A stretch of DNA of 64,000 bases from Prolixibacteraceae bacterium (GCA_003506435.1 DOAQ01000011.1:35384-99383), one strand, 5' to 3'; positions 1-9,488 are shown, numbered from the stretch's first letter. The notes: generated by a model not told the origin, from the letters alone. Made by a program: numbers and translations.

Positions 1-747
1 TTCGGGCAACAGGCTTTTAGCCGATCATATTCCGACACCAATGAAGGTGTGATGACCATTAACGGCACGGTAAACAAAACCGGACTGATGCTGGCTATCG
101 TTATTTTTGCTGCCTTGTTTACCTGGAATAAATTTTTTGGAGTTTACGATCCGGCCTCGCCGGAAACCGCATTTTCTTCCGTAAAATTATGGCTGATACT
201 GGGAGCAATCGGCGGTCTTATCACTGCACTGGTTACTGCATTCAGGCCACAGAGCGCTGCCATTTCGGCGCCGGTCTATGCTGTTTTCGAAGGACTTTTT
301 CTGGGCGGTATCTCCGCTTTCTTTGAATCCATGTATCCCGGATTGGTGATGCGTGCAGTGTCGCTTACTTTTGGCGTTTTCCTGATTATGCTTTTCCTGT
401 TCCGCTCCGGAACAATCAGGGCAACCGGCAAATTTAAAATGGGAATTATTGCTGCAACCGGCGGTATCGCGCTGGTTTATCTTGCAAGTTTTATTGCCGG
501 ACTGTTCGGCGCCAACCTCAACTTTTTGTACGGAAACGGAACTATTGGTATCGGGTTCAGCCTCGTAGTTGTAGTCATAGCAGCTCTCAACCTGATCCTC
601 GACTTCGATATGATCGAGCAGGGGGCACGCGCCGGAGCGCCTAAATTTATGGAATGGTACGGCGCATTCGGGCTGATGGTCACCCTGATCTGGCTGTACC
701 TCGAAATGCTGAGGTTGCTCGCCAAACTTGCTTCGAGCAGAGATTAA
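1..747 (+). CDS. Bax inhibitor-1/YccA family membrane protein (5' end outside window)
   Basis: The reading frame is open from the first base of the window, so the true start lies upstream. The GTG-ATG at 49-54 is probably internal, since family members carry an N-terminal stretch before the MTINGTVNKTG segment seen here. About seven hydrophobic segments fill the protein, and the end (LIWLYLEMLRLLAKL) matches the YccA/BI-1 pattern. The family consists of integral inner-membrane proteins; the best studied bacterial members interact with the FtsH protease or leak ions, but a role here is inference. A strong terminator follows 25 bases after the stop, so it ends its transcription unit. Confidence 0.88.
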   Translation, partial: FGQQAFSRSYSDTNEGVMTINGTVNKTGLMLAIVIFAALFTWNKFFGVYDPASPETAFSSVKLWLILGAIGGLITALVTAFRPQSAAISAPVYAVFEGLFLGGISAFFESMYPGLVMRAVSLTFGVFLIMLFLFRSGTIRATGKFKMGIIAATGGIALVYLASFIAGLFGANLNFLYGNGTIGIGFSLVVVVIAALNLILDFDMIEQGARAGAPKFMEWYGAFGLMVTLIWLYLEMLRLLAKLASSRD

Positions 748-771
748 TTAGTTTTCAGTCGCAGTTTCACT

Positions 772-816
772 AAAAAAAGGATCCGGCCTTTTTGAAAAGG
801 CCGGATCCTTTTTTTA
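772..816 (+). terminator. Rho-independent terminator after the BI-1 gene
   Basis: A long perfect stem (AAGGATCCGGCCTTTT paired with its complement around a TGA-like loop) is followed by a run of T. It is symmetrical enough to work on both strands. Confidence 0.9.
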
Positions 817-825
817 TGGGTGAGG

Positions 826-841
826 CCCCGAAATTTCGGGG
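826..841. repeat. Short palindrome CCCCGAAATTTCGGGG
   Basis: This perfect 16-base palindrome recurs as a near copy at 61907-61922 and as a truncated copy at 63987-64000, always in intergenic DNA. It sits between the BI-1 terminator and the next gene. It is likely a dispersed intergenic repeat core; function unknown. Confidence 0.5.
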
Positions 842-952
842 TTAACTTCCGATTCTTTTTTACGCGGTTAAAAACCACGTCACCCGTTGCTTTTATTTTT
901 CGGCTATAAATGTTATTTTTCGGCGGATAAAAAGAAAAATCAGGCGCACTTT

Positions 953-2119
953 ATGGAAATTATTCAGGTAACTGATAAAAAAGCGGTTACAGCTTTTCAC
1001 GAATTACCACTGCATATTTACAGGAACGATAAAAATTGGGTTCCATCTTTGCGAATGATGATCGAGAACATTTTTAATCCCCAAAAGAATGCCGGTTTTA
1101 TTAACGGCGATGCCCGTCGGTGGCTGGTAAAAGATAAAGATCATATTATTGGACGGATTGCAGCTTTTTACGATCGCAGCAAAATAGAAGAAGTCACGGA
1201 ACCGGTTGGAGGAATTGGTTTTTTCGAATGCGAAAACAATCAACAAGCCGCCAGTCTGCTTTTCGATGCTGCCCGCGACTGGCTAAAAAGCGAAGGGTTC
1301 ACTGCAATGGATGGCCCCGTTAATTTCGGCGAAAACTTTTTCCACTGGGGCTTGCTGGTCGATGGTTTCCGGCAACAGGGTTTTGGAATGCAGTACCACC
1401 CGGCATATTACAAACAGCTTTTCGAAGAATACGGGTTCAAAACGTATTACCAGCAATTTAGTTACCATATCGATATTACCAGTCCCGACTTACCGGAACG
1501 TTTCTGGAAAATTGCTGCATGGGTAGCCCAAAAGAAGGATTTTCACTACAAAACCTTTTCGTTCAAGGAACAGGATCGTTGTATCAACGATTTTCTGACG
1601 ATTCATCATCAAGCATGGAATAAACATCACAATTATAAACCTATCAACCGGGAGGATTTGAAAGCCCTGATCCGCGATGCAAAAATGGTGCTGGAAGAAG
1701 ATTTTATCTGGTATGTATATCACAAAAACGAGCCGATAGCCTTTTTCATGATGATCCCGGATTTAAACCAGCTTTTAAAATATCTGAAAGACGGAAAACT
1801 AAACCTGTTCCGAATTATAAAACTTCTTTACCTGAAACACAAAAAAGTAATGACCCGTTGCCGCGTGCTGGTGATGGGAGTAGTTCCCAAATTTCAGCGT
1901 TCGGGAATCGAATCAGGGATTTTCTGGCAAATCAGACAAGTTTTACTGAAAAAAAACTGGTACAACGAAATGGAATTAAGCTGGGTCGGCGATTTCAACC
2001 CGAAAATGATTTCGTTATTTAAATCAGTAGGCAGTCAATATGCGAAAACCCACGAAACTATGCGCTATTTGTTCGACCGGAACAAGCCATTCGAGCGGTT
2101 GTCGGTTATTGAAGAATAA
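953..2119 (+). CDS. GNAT-like acyltransferase family protein (first of a tandem pair)
   Basis: The frame is open from 887, but ATG 953 (MEIIQVTDKK) gives 388 aa, exactly the length and N-terminus of its downstream paralogue, so I prefer it. The protein matches a Bacteroidota family related to GNAT N-acetyltransferases: N-terminal HIYRNDKNWVPS motif, a central DGPVNFGENFFHWGLLVDGF block, and a C-terminal acyl-CoA-fold region with MGVVPKFQRSGIESGIFW. No signal peptide or membrane segment is visible. The substrate is unknown; some database entries call such proteins GTP cyclohydrolase, which the sequence does not support. Confidence 0.72.
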   Translation: MEIIQVTDKKAVTAFHELPLHIYRNDKNWVPSLRMMIENIFNPQKNAGFINGDARRWLVKDKDHIIGRIAAFYDRSKIEEVTEPVGGIGFFECENNQQAASLLFDAARDWLKSEGFTAMDGPVNFGENFFHWGLLVDGFRQQGFGMQYHPAYYKQLFEEYGFKTYYQQFSYHIDITSPDLPERFWKIAAWVAQKKDFHYKTFSFKEQDRCINDFLTIHHQAWNKHHNYKPINREDLKALIRDAKMVLEEDFIWYVYHKNEPIAFFMMIPDLNQLLKYLKDGKLNLFRIIKLLYLKHKKVMTRCRVLVMGVVPKFQRSGIESGIFWQIRQVLLKKNWYNEMELSWVGDFNPKMISLFKSVGSQYAKTHETMRYLFDRNKPFERLSVIEE

Positions 2120-2171
2120 GCATGTTGTAAATTCTGAAAATGTTGTAAATTGACCACAAAAACAAATAGCC

Positions 2172-3338
2172 ATGCAAATCATTAAAGTTACAGATAATCA
2201 AACCCGAAAACTTTTCCACAAAGTTCCGCACCTGATTTACCGGAACGATAAAAACTGGGCAGCTCCCATTGAGGGAATGGTTGAAAACACATTTACGCCG
2301 GGGAAAAACCCTTCGTTCAAAGACGGTGTGGCCGAACGCTGGGTTTTACTGGACGAAAAAAATAATCCCATCGGCCGTATTGCCGCTTTTATTCAGTATG
2401 GGAAATCGAAAACATACGAGCAACCGACCGGCGGCTGCGGTTATTTCGAGTGCATCGACAATTATGAAGCGGCAAAAACATTGTTCGACACAGCAAAAGA
2501 ATGGCTGTCCGGCCAGGGAATGGAAGCCATGGACGGGCCGGTGAACTTTGGCGAAAACTACATGAACTGGGGTTTACTGGTTGACGGGTTCATGCCACAA
2601 GGCTACGGAATGCCATACAATCCGCCGTATTACGAAGCTCTCTTCCGCAAATACGGCTTTGAGGTTTATTTCGAACAATACAGTTACCATCTCGATTATT
2701 TGGTACCATTTCCCGAACGTTTCTGGAAAATTGCAGGTTGGGTTGCCCAAAAACCGGGATACAGTTTTAAACATTTCGATTACAGCAAAACGGAACAATT
2801 CATTCAGGATTTTTGCGCTGTTTACGATGGGGCCTGGCGTTTCCACGAGCATTTTAAACCGCTCGATCCGCAGGACCTGCGCGACTTTTTGGTTGATTCA
2901 AAAGCTGTTCTTGATCCCGAAATGATTTGGTTTGCCTATCACGAAGAAGAACCAATCGCCATGTTTGTGATGATCCCCGACATCAACCAGATTTTGCAAA
3001 AGTTGAACGGTAAACTGAATTTCTTCAATATGATGAAATTCCTCTGGCACAAAAAGAACAAAGCAATTAACCGCACCCGCATCCTTATTATGGGTGTTGT
3101 TCCAAAGTATCAGAAATCAGGAATTGAATCGGCAATTTTCTGGCATCAGGATAAATTGATGAAGAAAAAGCCGCAGTATACCGAAGTTGAACTTTCATGG
3201 GCAGGCGATTTCAACCCCAAAATTATTGCCCTGTATAAATCGGTTGGCGGCAAACAAATGAAAACCCACTATACAATGCGATATCTTTTCGACCGGACAA
3301 AACCGTTTCACAGGGCCCCAATAATTAATCCTGAATAG
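2172..3338 (+). CDS. GNAT-like acyltransferase family protein (second of a tandem pair)
   Basis: At 388 aa it is collinear with the gene 52 bases upstream and shares most landmark blocks (LIYRNDKNWAAP, MDGPVNFGENYMNWGLLVDGF, MGVVPKYQKSGIESAIFW), so the pair arose by tandem duplication. Both copies keep the conserved blocks, so both are probably functional. They are likely co-transcribed. The acceptor substrate is unknown. The GNAT-fold assignment comes from the C-terminal motif pattern and is moderately secure. Confidence 0.72.
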   Translation: MQIIKVTDNQTRKLFHKVPHLIYRNDKNWAAPIEGMVENTFTPGKNPSFKDGVAERWVLLDEKNNPIGRIAAFIQYGKSKTYEQPTGGCGYFECIDNYEAAKTLFDTAKEWLSGQGMEAMDGPVNFGENYMNWGLLVDGFMPQGYGMPYNPPYYEALFRKYGFEVYFEQYSYHLDYLVPFPERFWKIAGWVAQKPGYSFKHFDYSKTEQFIQDFCAVYDGAWRFHEHFKPLDPQDLRDFLVDSKAVLDPEMIWFAYHEEEPIAMFVMIPDINQILQKLNGKLNFFNMMKFLWHKKNKAINRTRILIMGVVPKYQKSGIESAIFWHQDKLMKKKPQYTEVELSWAGDFNPKIIALYKSVGGKQMKTHYTMRYLFDRTKPFHRAPIINPE

Positions 3339-3447
3339 CCGGGGAAAAATTTGCAGTAGCAAACCATCGTGCAACGTCCGATTTTTCTGATTTCAGACAA
3401 CAGATAGTTATTTGCTGCAAAAAAATGAAAAAATATTTTTTTGATGG

Positions 3448-3478
3448 TTTGCATATTAAAAGAGTATATATATCTTTG
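3448..3478 (+). promoter_or_regulatory. Bacteroidota-type promoter of rpmE2
   Basis: TTTG at 3448-3451, a 19-base spacer and TATCTTTG at 3471-3478 match the primary sigma consensus of the phylum (TTTG-N19-TAnnTTTG). An AAGGAG-like ribosome binding site lies at 3499-3505, which is unusual for this phylum. Confidence 0.8.
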
Positions 3479-3513
3479 CAAGCCGATTTTAACAATGATA
3501 AGGAGATAATATA

Positions 3514-3777
3514 ATGAAAAAAGGAATACATCCGGATAGCTATCGCATGGTTGCGTTTAAAGATATGTCGAACGAACATGTTTTTCTCACTAAATCGACG
3601 GTCAATACAAGAGAAACCATTGAGGTTGATGGCGTTCAGTATCCGTTGGTTAAGATCGAGATTTCGAGTACTTCTCATCCTTTTTACACAGGTAAAATGA
3701 AACTTGTTGATACCGCAGGACGCGTTGATAAATTCATGAGCAGGTACGGAAAACACATGGATGCAAGAAAGAAATAA
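3514..3777 (+). CDS. rpmE2: 50S ribosomal protein L31 type B
   Basis: 87 aa, starting MKKGIHPDSYRMVAFKDMS and ending with the RVDKFMSRYGKH segment characteristic of L31. The zinc-binding cysteines of type A L31 are absent, which marks this as the zinc-free type B form. It is part of the large ribosomal subunit. It is a monocistronic unit with its own promoter and terminator. It has a clear purine-rich Shine-Dalgarno sequence 9 bases before the ATG, unlike most genes in the window. Confidence 0.97.
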   Translation: MKKGIHPDSYRMVAFKDMSNEHVFLTKSTVNTRETIEVDGVQYPLVKIEISSTSHPFYTGKMKLVDTAGRVDKFMSRYGKHMDARKK

Positions 3778-3796
3778 TTAGAACCGCGCTATATAA

Positions 3797-3826
3797 AAAG
3801 CTCCGCAATGGCGGGGCTTTTTTTTT
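3797..3826 (+). terminator. Rho-independent terminator of rpmE2
   Basis: A stem AAAGCTCCGC / GCGGGGCTTT (one G-U pair) with a short loop is followed by a T run. Confidence 0.88.
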
Positions 3827-3936
3827 CTGCTTTTGTAAAAAACAAAATACTTTTCTGGCATGGCTATTGACTTGTATACATCCATGCAAAAAAACAGGCT
3901 GTTGTCAGCCAGTATGTCATTATTATATAAAAAGAG

Positions 3937-6393
3937 ATGAGTGAAAATAGAAATCAAAATATTCAGAAAATATATCTTTCCGGCATGATGGACGATGATT
4001 CAGAATTTATTCCGATCATTGCCGATGGCGACGATTCTGATTTGGGCGACTTTGCAGCGCCTGACAAATTGCCAATTTTACCACTCCGCAATACTGTTTT
4101 ATTTCCGGGTGTGGTGCTTCCGATTACTGTCGGAAGGAAAAAATCGCTGCAATTGGTACAGGAAGCTTACAGGGGAAATCGCCTGTTGGGTACCATTGCC
4201 CAAAAAGACGGATCGGTGGATGACCCCACACCGGAAGAAGTTTATAAAATCGGAACTGTTGCACAAATCCTGAAAATTCTGGAAATGCCCGATGGTACAA
4301 CGTCCGTAATCATTCAGGGAAAACGGAGATTTGAAATCCGCAACGTGTTGCAGGAATTTCCGTACATGCTGGCAACAGTTGACATTCTGGAGGACATCAA
4401 ACCGCTGGAAGAAAACACCGAATTTTCGGCCATCGTGGGTTCGCTGAAAGATCTTTCGATAAAAATTGCACAATTCTCAGCCAATGTGCCGCCTGAAGCA
4501 ACTTTTGCAGTAAAAAACATCGAAAACTCAACCTTCCTGATCAACTTTATTTGCTCGAACACCGACCTTAAAGTAGAGGAAAAACAGGAATTACTGGAAA
4601 TATCGAATATCCGTGACCGGGGAATCCAGGCCATTTCGTACCTGGTAAAAGAAGTACAAATGGCTGAACTGAAAAGGGATATTCAGAAAAAAGTAAAACT
4701 GGAACTGGACCAGCAACAGAGGGAATATTTATTAAACCAGCAAATAAAAACCATTCAGGACGAGTTAGGAGGCAACCCGACGGAACAGGAAATTGCTGAT
4801 CTGAAAGAAAAAGCGAAAGAGAAAAAATGGTCGGAAGAAACTGCCAAACATTTTGAAAAAGAAGTAAACAAACTGCATCGGCTGAATCCGGCAGCAGGAG
4901 AGTATTCGGTGCAATTTTCGTACTGCCAGACCCTGCTTGAGCTTCCGTGGAACGAATACACCGAAGATAATTTCGACCTGAAAAATGCCGAAAAAGTACT
5001 GGACGAGGATCATTATGGACTGGAAAAAGTAAAGGAACGTATACTTGAACACCTGGCCGTTTTGAAATTAAAAAACGATATGAAAGCGCCGATCCTCTGT
5101 TTATACGGCCCTCCGGGAGTTGGAAAAACTTCATTGGGGCGGTCGGTTGCACGGGCGCTCGACCGGAAATATATCCGCATGAGCCTTGGTGGACTGCGCG
5201 ACGAAGCAGAAATTCGCGGACACCGGAAAACATATATCGGGGCTATGCCAGGGCGCATCATTCAGAATATTAAAAAGGCAAAATCATCGAACCCTGTTTT
5301 CATTCTGGATGAGATCGATAAAGTATCTGCTGATTTTCATGGCGACCCGGCTTCGGCATTACTTGAAGTGCTCGATCCGGAACAAAACTTCGAGTTTCAC
5401 GACAACTATGTGGAACTGGAATTCGATTTATCGAAAGTAATGTTCATTGCTACAGCCAACACGTTGAATACCATTGCACCGCCACTTCGCGACCGGTTGG
5501 AACTAATTGATGTGAGCGGATACATTGTGGAGGAAAAAATAGAAATTACCAAACGTCACCTGATCCCCAAACAGTTGGAAAATCATGGTGTTTCGGTTGA
5601 CGACCTGAAATTTACGAGAGAAGTTATCGAACACATCATCCAGAGTTACACACGGGAATCGGGGGTGCGCGAACTCGACAAGAAAATTGCAAAGGTTGTC
5701 CGCCGGATAGCCCGAAAAATTGCTTTCGGTGAAGATTACAACAAAACGCTTTCAAAAACCGATATTCGCGAATTACTTGGAGTTGTGCAATACAGTAAAG
5801 AAACGTACCAGGGCAACGAGTTTGCCGGAGTGGTTACCGGATTGGCGTGGACAGCCGTAGGCGGCGAAATCCTGTTTGTTGAAACCAGCATCAGCAAAGG
5901 CAAAGGCGGGTTAACGCTCACCGGCAATCTGGGCGAAGTGATGAAAGAATCGGCCATACTGGCCCTCGAATACATAAAATCGCATGCCGGTGAACTGGAT
6001 ATTCCGGTTGATTTCTTCGAAAAATATAATTTCCATATTCATGTTCCGGAGGGGGCAATACCAAAAGACGGACCTTCGGCCGGAGTCACAATGGTTACTT
6101 CCCTGGCTTCTGCAATCACCCAAAGGAAAGTGAAGAAGAATATTGCCATGACAGGGGAAATCACGCTGCGGGGAAAAGTACTTCCAGTGGGCGGAATTAA
6201 AGAAAAAATTCTCGCTGCAAAACGGGCAGGCATCAAAGAGATTATTCTTTCAGAACAAAATAAAAAGGACCTCGAAGAAATCAAGGATATTTATATTGAA
6301 GGATTAAAATTCCACTTTGTAAAAAACATTCGTGAAGTTCTTGATTTTGCACTGCTGAAAACGAAGGTGGAAAATGCGGTAAAATATGAATAA
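3937..6393 (+). CDS. lon: Lon ATP-dependent protease
   Basis: 818 aa, full length for LonA. An N-terminal LAN substrate-binding domain begins near LPILPLRNTVLFPG. The AAA+ module has Walker A GPPGVGKT at residues 391-398 and Walker B VFILDEID. The C-terminal protease domain has the Ser-Lys dyad: S714 in GPSAG and K757 in GGIKEK, with the same 43-residue spacing as in E. coli Lon. It degrades misfolded and regulatory proteins in the cytoplasm. It is a single-gene unit ending at a terminator shared with the convergent LytTR genes. The start ATGAGTGAAAATAG at 3937 lies just downstream of an AT-rich leader. Confidence 0.98.
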   Translation: MSENRNQNIQKIYLSGMMDDDSEFIPIIADGDDSDLGDFAAPDKLPILPLRNTVLFPGVVLPITVGRKKSLQLVQEAYRGNRLLGTIAQKDGSVDDPTPEEVYKIGTVAQILKILEMPDGTTSVIIQGKRRFEIRNVLQEFPYMLATVDILEDIKPLEENTEFSAIVGSLKDLSIKIAQFSANVPPEATFAVKNIENSTFLINFICSNTDLKVEEKQELLEISNIRDRGIQAISYLVKEVQMAELKRDIQKKVKLELDQQQREYLLNQQIKTIQDELGGNPTEQEIADLKEKAKEKKWSEETAKHFEKEVNKLHRLNPAAGEYSVQFSYCQTLLELPWNEYTEDNFDLKNAEKVLDEDHYGLEKVKERILEHLAVLKLKNDMKAPILCLYGPPGVGKTSLGRSVARALDRKYIRMSLGGLRDEAEIRGHRKTYIGAMPGRIIQNIKKAKSSNPVFILDEIDKVSADFHGDPASALLEVLDPEQNFEFHDNYVELEFDLSKVMFIATANTLNTIAPPLRDRLELIDVSGYIVEEKIEITKRHLIPKQLENHGVSVDDLKFTREVIEHIIQSYTRESGVRELDKKIAKVVRRIARKIAFGEDYNKTLSKTDIRELLGVVQYSKETYQGNEFAGVVTGLAWTAVGGEILFVETSISKGKGGLTLTGNLGEVMKESAILALEYIKSHAGELDIPVDFFEKYNFHIHVPEGAIPKDGPSAGVTMVTSLASAITQRKVKKNIAMTGEITLRGKVLPVGGIKEKILAAKRAGIKEIILSEQNKKDLEEIKDIYIEGLKFHFVKNIREVLDFALLKTKVENAVKYE

Positions 6394-6424
6394 AAAAAGT
6401 CCTGCTCCGGCAGGATTTTTTTTA
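6393..6424. terminator. Bidirectional terminator between lon and the LytTR genes
   Basis: A-rich arm, TCCTGC stem with a TCCG loop and GCAGGA, then a long T run. The A run on the other side gives a matching U run for the minus-strand transcript, so it serves both convergent units. Confidence 0.88.
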
Positions 6425-6425
6425 T

Positions 6426-7184
6426 TCATATTGGAAAACATTTCATCCTTTCTAAAAAATCAAGGTTTTTGCGCGACAAACTTTCTTCGTAATCGATACC
6501 TTTTATATTAACAACACAAATCTTGTCGCTACGATCAACTTTGCGAAGAAATTTCAGATTTAAGCCGGCAGACCTGCTGATTCGGTAAATATTCGGGCTA
6601 TCAAATGCAGCCATCACCTGATTCAGGCTTTGGTTAACACACTCAATGGTCCCGTCGGCCAGAAATAGTTCGCAATAGTTTCTCTGCGCGCGAATTAAAG
6701 CCACATCGTCGGAATGCAAAATGATTACTCCATTCCGGGTCGGAAGTTTTACTTTCCCGTATGTTTTTTGCGACTGGACTAAAATCTCTATTTTGCGCTC
6801 ATCTTCTTCCCTACTCAGTTTTTCCCGGTATTTATGAATCACCGGCGTCAAATTTTCCGGGCCAAATGGTTTGATCAAATAATCCAAAGGTTCCGTGGCT
6901 ATAACGTCGTACGCATATTTATTGAACGCAGTAGTAAAAACAATCTGAGTTTTGTAGTTCCTTTCCTTGACAATCCTGGCAATCTCAATCCCATTCGTAT
7001 CGGGCATATCAATATCCAGAAAAACAAGATCGGGGAAATATTCGCTAATCATTTGCAATCCTTCCTCCCCGGAAGAAGCTTTGCCTGTTAAATCGATTTC
7101 GGGCAATGCCTTTAAATACGTTTCCAAAAGCACCAGCGCTTCCTGGTCATCGTCAATAAGTATGGTTCTGATCAATTCTTCCAA
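6426..7184 (-). CDS. LytTR-family response regulator
   Basis: 252 aa. The N-terminal receiver domain has the acidic pair DDD after TILI, the phospho-acceptor Asp in LVFLDIDMPD, the Thr of TTAF and the Lys of YLIKPF. A LytTR DNA-binding domain fills the C-terminal third (IYRISRSAGLNLKFLRKV). Such proteins bind DNA as transcription factors after phosphorylation by a LytS-type histidine kinase. No kinase gene is adjacent. It lies 13 bases downstream of a paralogous regulator in the same direction, so the two are probably co-transcribed. Confidence 0.93.
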   Translation of the reverse strand: MEELIRTILIDDDQEALVLLETYLKALPEIDLTGKASSGEEGLQMISEYFPDLVFLDIDMPDTNGIEIARIVKERNYKTQIVFTTAFNKYAYDVIATEPLDYLIKPFGPENLTPVIHKYREKLSREEDERKIEILVQSQKTYGKVKLPTRNGVIILHSDDVALIRAQRNYCELFLADGTIECVNQSLNQVMAAFDSPNIYRISRSAGLNLKFLRKVDRSDKICVVNIKGIDYEESLSRKNLDFLERMKCFPI

Positions 7185-7197
7185 TGTTCAGTTTCTT

Positions 7198-7947
7198 TTA
7201 AAAATCCATGTTACACAATGCTCTCAGATGCCCCTTTGTCCCCTGTAATATAAATTCCTTCCCATCAACCAGCAACAGACAGGTATCGTTGCCTCGATTT
7301 ACCGACCGGAGCCAATTTGCATTGATCAAAGTGGAACGGCTAATCCGCACAAAGTTAAATTTCAGCAATACTTCTTCAACTTTCGCAAGGTAGGTATTTG
7401 CCATTTCCTGTTTCCCGTTCGAAAAATAAATATTGGTATATGCCCCGTCAGCCTGGCAATATACAATATCTTTCGGCTCGACAAGAACATAACTATTGCG
7501 TGAATTGAATTTTATTTTCACCCCGTCGTCCAACTCTTTTAAAACCTCTTTCAGCTTTTTTTCAGGATTGGTAATTATTTTCAAACGAAACCTGTCGATT
7601 ATATTGAAAAGTTCAACCTTATTGATAGGTTTCAGGATATAATCAAATACATCAAATTTTATCGCATCAACAGCAAAATTCCGGGAAGATGACACAATTA
7701 CAAAATGTGTTTTTATCGGTTGACGGCTCAGCAAGCCTAAAAAATCGATTCCCGATTTGCCGGGCAACTGAATATCAAGAAAAACAATGTCAGGCGATGT
7801 TTCCATTAATTTAAAAAGAGCATCTTCTGCTGAGTGTGCTTCGATTATTTGAGAAAACCCTCCATGTTGCTTTAAATACATGCGAAGTAAATCTCTCGAT
7901 TCCTTGTCATCCTCAACAATTAAAGCAATAACCTTCATGTTTTTCAT
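7198..7947 (-). CDS. LytTR-family response regulator
   Basis: 249 aa. The receiver domain (IVEDDKES, IVFLDIQLPG with the acceptor Asp, SSS in place of the usual Thr region, YILKPI with the Lys) is followed by a LytTR DNA-binding domain (FVRISRSTLINANWLRSV). It is first in a two-gene minus-strand unit with the regulator at 6426-7184. The ATG at 7947 (MKNMKV) is used; an internal ATG at 7938 is also possible. No sensor kinase is encoded next to it, so its partner must lie elsewhere. Confidence 0.93.
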   Translation of the reverse strand: MKNMKVIALIVEDDKESRDLLRMYLKQHGGFSQIIEAHSAEDALFKLMETSPDIVFLDIQLPGKSGIDFLGLLSRQPIKTHFVIVSSSRNFAVDAIKFDVFDYILKPINKVELFNIIDRFRLKIITNPEKKLKEVLKELDDGVKIKFNSRNSYVLVEPKDIVYCQADGAYTNIYFSNGKQEMANTYLAKVEEVLLKFNFVRISRSTLINANWLRSVNRGNDTCLLLVDGKEFILQGTKGHLRALCNMDF

Positions 7948-8118
7948 AATCTGCGACCAATGTACAATCCTTTTAATTTTTCCTAAAGATAAAAAGTTTT
8001 TAAAATGCTCCTGAAAACTTATGTCAAAAAATAGTTTGGCATTTTATCACTCACTCATTAGAATGGTATATTTTTGGATTGTTTATTCTACTTTTGTAGA
8101 AATCAAGTATTTTCAAAC

Positions 8119-9243
8119 ATGATCCAACTTCAAGGTAAAACCCGGAATGTATTCTTTGTAATTGGTGGACTGTTTGTCCTTTTCGTAATTTGGTATTTCA
8201 GTTCCATTGTATCGTATATTCTTATTTCGGCAGTCCTTTCATTAATGGGAAGGCCGGTCGTCCGTTTTCTCCAGAAAATTAAGATCTGGAAAATCCGGTT
8301 TTCACGGTCGTTCAGTTCATTTTTAACACTGATCCTTATATGGCTCCTGTTCATAGGTTTTTTCCGGTTTATGATTCCTTTGCTGTTCAATGAGTTTGAG
8401 GAACTGTCAAACATCGATCTCGAAGCAATGATCGAAGAAATAGAAGAGCCCATACGCCAATTTATGAGCTTCGTTGGCAACAACAACAATGTGGATATGA
8501 GTAACCAGACTTTTATGGAAATCATAAAAGAACAACTTAGTACACGAATCGATTTCTCTCAACTGTCTGATGTGTTGACTTTTCTTGCCGGTGCTTTGGG
8601 TGAATTACTGGTTGCATGCTTTTCCATATCCTTTATTACCTTCTTTTTTCTGAATGATGAAAACATGTTTAACGATGGTATTTTACTGATTGTCCCGACT
8701 GAATACGAAGAAAAGGTAAAAAAAATACTGCATTCCATTTATTATCTGTTACGCCGGTATTTTATAGGACTGATGCTCGAAGTACTCATGGTGATGTTGC
8801 TGATCACCATGGGACTGACAATTGTTGGGATTGGCTTTCAACATGCGGTGGTCATTGGTTTGTTCTGCGGATTATTAAATATTATCCCGTACCTGGGCCC
8901 CTGGATGGGAGCTTTGGGTGGTATTCTGGTCGGAATTGCCATCAACCTGAACTATGACTTCGTAAATCACACGCTGCCCCTTTTAGGACTAATGGTTCTT
9001 GTTTTTGTCATCGTGCGGGTTCTCGACGACGTACTGTTTCAACCCCTGATTTATTCCAGCAGCGTAAAAGCCCACCCAATGGAAATATTTCTGGTAATTA
9101 TGGTTGCAGGCAGCCTTGCCGGAATATTGGGCATGATCCTGGCAATACCAACGTATACCATCCTTCGGGTAATAGCCAAAGAGTTTTTCAATAACATGAA
9201 AGTGGTACGTAAGATTACCGAAAACCTGGAAGAGGTCAAATAG
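8119..9243 (+). CDS. AI-2E (PerM) family membrane transporter
   Basis: 374 aa from ATG 8119 (MIQLQGKTRN); an upstream in-frame TTG at 8074 would place the start before the -7 box TACTTTTG at 8089-8096, so it is unlikely. Hydrophobic segments near the N-terminus, a soluble middle region, and a C-terminal bundle with the family signature (IIPYLGPWMGALGGILVG and the downstream V-L-D-D-V-L-F-Q-P-L motif) identify the AI-2E/PerM family. Members export small molecules such as autoinducer-2 or ions; the substrate here cannot be read from the sequence. It is monocistronic. Confidence 0.9.
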   Translation: MIQLQGKTRNVFFVIGGLFVLFVIWYFSSIVSYILISAVLSLMGRPVVRFLQKIKIWKIRFSRSFSSFLTLILIWLLFIGFFRFMIPLLFNEFEELSNIDLEAMIEEIEEPIRQFMSFVGNNNNVDMSNQTFMEIIKEQLSTRIDFSQLSDVLTFLAGALGELLVACFSISFITFFFLNDENMFNDGILLIVPTEYEEKVKKILHSIYYLLRRYFIGLMLEVLMVMLLITMGLTIVGIGFQHAVVIGLFCGLLNIIPYLGPWMGALGGILVGIAINLNYDFVNHTLPLLGLMVLVFVIVRVLDDVLFQPLIYSSSVKAHPMEIFLVIMVAGSLAGILGMILAIPTYTILRVIAKEFFNNMKVVRKITENLEEVK

Positions 9244-9488
9244 ATTTTTTCTAAATATTTTCCAAACAGAATAAATCATACTTATTGCTCTTTTCTCATC
9301 CCTCTGAGAATAGTATTCATATTCAGAAAATTAAAGTATTTCATAAAATACAGGAATCATAAATGCAGACAAGGATTTTATCTGCGCCAAATTTTTTATA
9401 TTTATATAGAAAACCATTGATGTAATGATTTGTTGTAGGTGTTACAACTTTTAAAAATGGTTTAAAAACATTTAATAAACCTGAGAAA

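Noticed and set aside
3325..3756. 143-codon frame antisense to rpmE2
   Set aside because: Overlaps the rpmE2 promoter and coding sequence; no protein features.
4568..5233. 221-codon open frame antisense to lon
   Set aside because: Shadow of lon, whose catalytic motifs lie on the plus strand.
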